Source: JBAYSY01 sp041675885
GTDB lineage: Bacteria; Pseudomonadota; Alphaproteobacteria; Rhodobacterales; Rhodobacteraceae
Assembly: GCA_041675885.1 (NCBI GenBank)
Contig: JBAYSY010000001.1
Location: 1 to 64,000, forward strand
DNA length: 64,000 bases
Direction: 5' to 3'
In this document: positions 60,754 through 64,000 of the stretch, one piece after another
How positions within the stretch are numbered: the stretch's first letter is position 1
Layout of the letters: each line of letters begins with the position of its first letter
Notes under the pieces: generated by a model
What the model saw: only the letters and a program-made list of their open reading frames with translations
Told to the model about the DNA's origin: nothing
The model's database searches: none
Translations under genes and position numbers: made by a program

Positions 60754-61998
60754 TCAGGCAGCGCCCGCCCGCTTCACCAGCCCGGCCTCCTGCATCGCGG
60801 CGAGAAGGCGGCGAAGGTCGTCCAGCAGCCTTGCGCGGGGTTCCTCGGGGAAGGCTTCTGCCAGCACCTCGGCCAGATCGCCAGCGCTGCCGGGGATTTC
60901 CAGCAGCGCCCAGACCGCTTCGGCCACCGGGTTGAGGTGCCACATGCTGCCTTCGCCCAGCCGCCAGACGAAGGCCGCGCCCGAGACGCGCCGGATGGTC
61001 GCTTCCGGCGCGCGGTGCCAGATTGCCCCGGGGTCGGCCAGCGCGGCGGCGGGTTCGGGCGCGGCGGCGGGCAGGGGCGGGGCGAGGTCGGGCACCCCGG
61101 CCCCGGCGAAGGCCGCGCGCAGCAGTTGCACCGCATCTTCCAGATCGGAATAGACCAGCCGGGCGCAGATCAGCCCCCGGGCCACGCGCTCCACCGTATC
61201 AAGCGCGGCGGCGGGGCCGGAAAGGTCCGTCATGTTCTGCCGCAGCAGATGGCTTGCGGCCTCGCCCGGCTCCATCGCATGCAGGCGCGCGGGGCCTGAA
61301 GCGCGCCGGTCCAGGATCACCAGCACCGCAAGGGGCGCCCTGGTGCCATGCGGCGCAATCGTGTCGGTGACGACATAGCCATAGCGCCCGTCGCGGGGGC
61401 CGAGATGCCTCTGGACATGCGCGCGAAAGCCCTGCGACACGCCCTTGGGCAGCGGCAGGCGCAGGCGCGGCGCCGTGCCAAGCGCAAGCGCGGTGCCGTC
61501 GGCACCGATCGGCAGCACATCGTCGCAGAACACCTGCATGTCGGATTCGGCCGTCAGCCGTGCGGCAAGCGTGCTTTTGCCCGCCCGCGCCGATCCCGCG
61601 AAGGCCACCAGCCGCCCGCCGATCCGCGCCGCCGCGCAATGAAGCGCAAGCGAGCCCTCGCGTTGGCTGAACCAGGATTGCGCGAGATCGGCAAGGATGC
61701 CGCACAGCGCGCTTGCCACCGGCAGGCCGGAAAGCGGCGCGTCAAGATACGTGGAATGCAGCCGGTAGCCCGCCGCCTCCGGGACAAGACATGTGAACGC
61801 GGCTTCCCCGCCCTGCGGCCCCTGCACCGGCGATGCCGCCACCGCCCAGCCGCGCGTCACCCGGGCAAGCCCGTCCAGAAGCGGCGCGTCGCCGGGCAGG
61901 ATGACCGGATGCGCAACACCCGCGAAATCCAGCCGGTGCCATTGCGGAAGGGCCCGCGCCGCGGCCCCTTCCCGGTGATGATGCGTCAGGCCCGCCAC
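60754..61998 (-). CDS. HPr kinase-like/PqqD-domain fusion protein
   Basis: 414 aa from GTG 61998, one base past the stop of the Tat-signal protein gene. Residues about 90-300 resemble an HPr kinase core with P-loop GSARAGKST at 135-143 and MQVFCDDVLPIGADG as the Walker B/base region. Residues about 325-410 form a PqqD-like domain (RRVSGAAFVWRLGEGSMW, HLNPVAEAVWALLE). PqqD domains chaperone ribosomally made peptide precursors, so a role in handling the adjacent 91-aa protein is plausible. No HPr or PTS genes are nearby. Confidence 0.82.
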   Translation of the reverse strand: MAGLTHHHREGAAARALPQWHRLDFAGVAHPVILPGDAPLLDGLARVTRGWAVAASPVQGPQGGEAAFTCLVPEAAGYRLHSTYLDAPLSGLPVASALCGILADLAQSWFSQREGSLALHCAAARIGGRLVAFAGSARAGKSTLAARLTAESDMQVFCDDVLPIGADGTALALGTAPRLRLPLPKGVSQGFRAHVQRHLGPRDGRYGYVVTDTIAPHGTRAPLAVLVILDRRASGPARLHAMEPGEAASHLLRQNMTDLSGPAAALDTVERVARGLICARLVYSDLEDAVQLLRAAFAGAGVPDLAPPLPAAAPEPAAALADPGAIWHRAPEATIRRVSGAAFVWRLGEGSMWHLNPVAEAVWALLEIPGSAGDLAEVLAEAFPEEPRARLLDDLRRLLAAMQEAGLVKRAGAA

Positions 61999-61999
61999 C

Positions 62000-62275
62000 T
62001 CAGCGCGGACCGTAAAGGTGGCGCATCCAGTTCTGGATGTGCCATGCCTCGTCGGAACGCCGCCCCCGGTAGCGCCGCGAGGGACGCGACGGGCCGGAGG
62101 GCCGCGACGGGCGCGATCCGCGTGACGGCCTGCTGGCGCGCGAAAACCGGCTGACGCCGCTGGCCGATGCCGCCCCGAACCCGATCATCGCAGGCGCCAC
62201 ATAGGCGGCACCCGCCGCAACCCCCAACCGCGCCAGCAACTTGCGGCGCGACAGTTTTTCCTCGCTCTTCGACAT
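62000..62275 (-). CDS. 91-aa Tat-signal protein with Ser-Arg-Pro repeats
   Basis: Strong ribosome site AAAGGAGAG before ATG 62275. MSKSEEKLSRRKLLARLGVA is a twin-arginine signal; the hydrophobic part ends GAASASG near residue 40. Residues about 41-68 are low-complexity (SRFSRASRPSRGSRPSRP, then GPSRPSRRYR). The tail is RSDEAWHIQNWMRHLYGPR. The tag closely resembles that of the adjacent protease. It is a candidate precursor peptide, substrate or cell-surface protein. Overlooked by long-ORF rules because a larger antisense-type frame extends upstream. Co-transcribed with the HprK/PqqD gene. Confidence 0.8.
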   Translation of the reverse strand: MSKSEEKLSRRKLLARLGVAAGAAYVAPAMIGFGAASASGVSRFSRASRPSRGSRPSRPSGPSRPSRRYRGRRSDEAWHIQNWMRHLYGPR

Positions 62276-62328
62276 CCGGACTCTCCTTTGGCATCCGCCA
62301 CACGCCGTTCGTGCGGCCATGCAGGGAT

Positions 62329-62353
62329 AACGGGCGGGGACGCGGTTTAATCC
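62329..62353 (-). promoter_or_regulatory. ECF-type promoter before the Tat-signal protein gene
   Basis: On the minus strand GGATT (62353-62349), 16-nt spacer, CGTT (62332-62329), 54 nt upstream of the start codon. Same layout as the two promoters at 63696 and 63753. Confidence 0.72.
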
Positions 62354-63648
62354 CCGGCCGCCGGAAAATAGCGCGCCGGGGTGGAATCGCAGCTTGACGG
62401 GTCCGCGACAAGCCCGTGGCCGAACACCTCGTCGAACCCGGCCTCGCCCAGATCCCCGGCACAGGCGGCAAGCCGCGCGATGGCGGCTTCGGGCGGCGCG
62501 TCCGGGTCGTTCAGCCGCTCGACCGCCAGCGCGGCGGTGACGAAGGGCGCGGCATAGGATGTGCCCGACCGCAGCCGCCCGCCCGAGATCGAGGCTGCGG
62601 TCCACAGCCCGACCCCCGGCGCCGCAAAGCCGATATGCGGGCCACGGTTGGCCTGCCGGTAGGGCGCAAGGCGGCTGTCCACCGCCGTCACCGCCACCAC
62701 CTGCGGCCATGCGGCGGGATAGGCCGGGGCCGCCCCCGGCCCGTTGTTTCCGGCAGCCGCGACCAGCGCCACGCCCTGCGCGGCGGCCTCGGTTACCAGC
62801 CGTTCCAGCACCACATTGGCGGGGCCCGAGAACGACAGGTTGATCACCCCGACCCCCGCCGCCAGCAACAGATCGAGCGCATGGGCAAGGGCAAAGGCAT
62901 CGGCGGCCTCGCCCGTCGCGTCGCGGTGGAACGCCTCGACGGCGACAAGCTCGGCCTCCGGCAGCAGGCCCGGCACGCGGCTGTCGGCACGCCCGATCAG
63001 CAGCGCGGCGATGGCGGTGCCGTGTTGTCGGCCCGCCGCGGCACGTCTGCCGAGATCCGCCTGCGTGACGACCAGCTTCTGCCCCGCCAGCGCCGCGTGA
63101 TCCACGTTGATTCCGGTGTCGATCATGCCGATCCGGGGCGCTGCCGCCACGCCACCGGCAAGCCCGGTCCAACCAAGCAGATCATGCGCGGCACAACCCT
63201 CCGCATCGCAGAGGAATTCATCGGGGCGGTAAAGGTGGTTGTCGTCGGCCAGCGCCCCGGGCAGCAGCGCGGCAAGCTCTGCAAGCGCCTGCGCGGGGCT
63301 GCGCCCCGGCGGCAGGCCAAGCCGCAGCAGCGCGCCGTCCAGTGCAAGGTTTTCCACCTGCGAAAGGATGCTGTATCCGGCCCCCGTCGCCGGGCCGGGC
63401 CCCACGCCCGCGGGCAGGAAGACCACGATCTCGGGCGGCGGTGCGGGTTGCGCCTGTCTGGCGGGCCGGGATGGCCGGGATGGGCGAGAGGGCCACGACG
63501 GGCGGGAAACGCCCGAGATGCCCGAGACACCAGAGGCCCGCGCCATCCCCAGCGGGGTCAGCAGCGGCGCGCTATAGGCCGCAGCCGCGCCCAGCCCCAT
63601 ACCGATCAGCAGCCTGCGCCGCGCCATGTCCGTCGGCATTCCCGCCAT
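62347..63648 (-). CDS. Subtilisin-like (S8) serine protease with Tat signal and SRP-repeat tag
   Basis: 433 aa from ATG 63648 (AAGGGGG upstream). Twin-arginine signal ARRRLLIGMGLGAAAAYSAP, then a tag GVSGISGVSRPSWPSRPSRP (about residues 40-65). The protease domain carries Asp177 in RIGMIDTGINVDHAAL, His209 in GRQHGTAIAALL, Asn301/302 in VAAAGNNGPG and Ser364 in SGTSYAAPFV, so it should be active. Exported folded. Divergent from the ECF sigma gene. Likely substrate is the Tat-signal protein or another extracellular target. Confidence 0.88.
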   Translation of the reverse strand: MAGMPTDMARRRLLIGMGLGAAAAYSAPLLTPLGMARASGVSGISGVSRPSWPSRPSRPSRPARQAQPAPPPEIVVFLPAGVGPGPATGAGYSILSQVENLALDGALLRLGLPPGRSPAQALAELAALLPGALADDNHLYRPDEFLCDAEGCAAHDLLGWTGLAGGVAAAPRIGMIDTGINVDHAALAGQKLVVTQADLGRRAAAGRQHGTAIAALLIGRADSRVPGLLPEAELVAVEAFHRDATGEAADAFALAHALDLLLAAGVGVINLSFSGPANVVLERLVTEAAAQGVALVAAAGNNGPGAAPAYPAAWPQVVAVTAVDSRLAPYRQANRGPHIGFAAPGVGLWTAASISGGRLRSGTSYAAPFVTAALAVERLNDPDAPPEAAIARLAACAGDLGEAGFDEVFGHGLVADPSSCDSTPARYFPAAGD

Positions 63649-63695
63649 GTTTCACCCCCTTGCGGCCGGGCGCCTCCGCGCAGGCCTGTTCAGGG

Positions 63696-63721
63696 AACGG
63701 CACCGGAGCCCGGTTTATTCC
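63696..63721 (-). promoter_or_regulatory. ECF-type promoter before the protease gene
   Basis: On the minus strand GGAAT (63721-63717), 17-nt spacer, CGTT (63699-63696), about 48 nt upstream of the protease ATG. Matches the other two promoters in layout. Confidence 0.72.
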
Positions 63722-63752
63722 CCCTGCATTGCAGATATAGTTCGCGGGCCGG

Positions 63753-63777
63753 GGATTAATCCCGGCTCATGAACGTT
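63753..63777 (+). promoter_or_regulatory. ECF-type promoter before the sigma factor gene
   Basis: GGATT (63753-63757), 16-nt spacer, CGTT (63774-63777), 41 nt upstream of the GTG start. Suggests autoregulation of the sigma factor. The GGATTAATCC core is also palindromic. Confidence 0.72.
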
Positions 63778-63817
63778 CCAACACCACGACAAACACAACC
63801 CCAGGGCAAACACCACC

Positions 63818-64000
63818 GTGTCCGATGCGATCCGCGCCCAGATGATCCAGATCCTGCCGAGGCTGCGCTCCTTCGCGCGCAGCCTTGCCCGGGCGCCGGA
63901 TCAGGCCGACGACCTGGTGCAGCAGACCTGTGAAAAGGCGCTGCGCAACCTGCACGGTTTCACGCCCGGCACGCGGCTTGATTCCTGGATGTTCCGCATC
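63818..64000 (+). CDS. ECF sigma factor, N-terminal part (cut by window end)
   Basis: 61 residues visible from GTG 63818: MSDAIRAQMIQILPRLRSFA, then DQADDLVQQTCEKALRN and RLDSWMFRI. This is region 2 of a sigma-70 ECF protein, with DDLVQQTCEKALRN matching the core-binding and -10 recognition helices. The remainder lies outside the window. Upstream is its own promoter-like element. No anti-sigma gene is visible here; one may follow it. Confidence 0.85.
   Translation, partial: MSDAIRAQMIQILPRLRSFARSLARAPDQADDLVQQTCEKALRNLHGFTPGTRLDSWMFRI

Noticed and set aside
62276..63172. Long in-frame upstream extension of the 91-aa Tat-signal protein
   Set aside because: It is antiphase to the protease gene; the strong AAAGGAGAG site and twin-arginine signal place the start at 62275.

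Overview
The window is high-GC DNA of an alphaproteobacterium, most likely a Rhodobacteraceae (Paracoccus/Rhodovulum-type). The signs are the HslU and HslV sequence types, the serC-serA pair with a structured leader, the TPP-riboswitch thiDOSGE operon, the zf-CHCC protein, DUF2794, and many TRAP and liv transporters. No rRNA, tRNA or CRISPR array was seen.

Layout. 0-9 kb: housekeeping and small accessory genes. hslU and hslV are separated by 3.8 kb carrying a membrane protein, a secreted protein flanked by an 18-nt direct repeat, and a DMT exporter. Then come a capsule-type glycosyltransferase-like protein, azlCD, a GNAT enzyme and DUF2794. 9-19.4 kb: core biosynthesis and replication, namely serC-serA, thiDOSGE behind a TPP riboswitch, a CHCC zinc protein and polA.

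19.5-50.3 kb is a large catabolic region. An IclR regulator sits beside a CoA-transferase/MaoC/acyl-CoA dehydrogenase operon, a TRAP transporter, a second permease, and a thiolase-like/DUF35 pair. Three similar 17-bp palindromes lie in the relevant upstream regions. Next come an AraC regulator, a complete liv ABC transporter with an SDR, and an alicyclic-acid type pathway: acyl-CoA dehydrogenase, SDR, CoA ligase, enoyl-CoA hydratase, BadH-like dehydrogenase, fused CoA-transferase and BadI-like ring hydrolase. A TetR regulator, a thioesterase, a FadB-like protein (joined by a G7 frameshift to the next gene) and a PcaF-like thiolase follow. The gene set suggests uptake, CoA activation, oxidation, ring opening and beta-oxidation of a cyclic carboxylic acid; the substrate is inferred, not proven.

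50.4-60.5 kb: an IS110 relic, then an RpiR regulator with a palindromic site before a second TRAP transporter and an Asp/Glu/hydantoin-racemase-like gene. These are followed by a FrnE-like DsbA protein with a small repeat protein and a second acyl-CoA dehydrogenase/CoA-transferase/hydratase triad. A 145-bp repeat with inverted ends occurs at 6.9 and 60.6 kb.

60.7-64 kb is the most unusual part. It holds an ECF sigma factor (cut by the window end), a Tat-exported subtilisin-like protease, a 91-aa Tat-signal protein sharing a Ser-Arg-Pro repeat tag with the protease, and an HprK-like kinase/PqqD fusion. All three transcription units carry a GGAAT/GGATT-N16/17-CGTT promoter-like element. I propose this as a candidate undescribed ECF-controlled secretion/maturation system.
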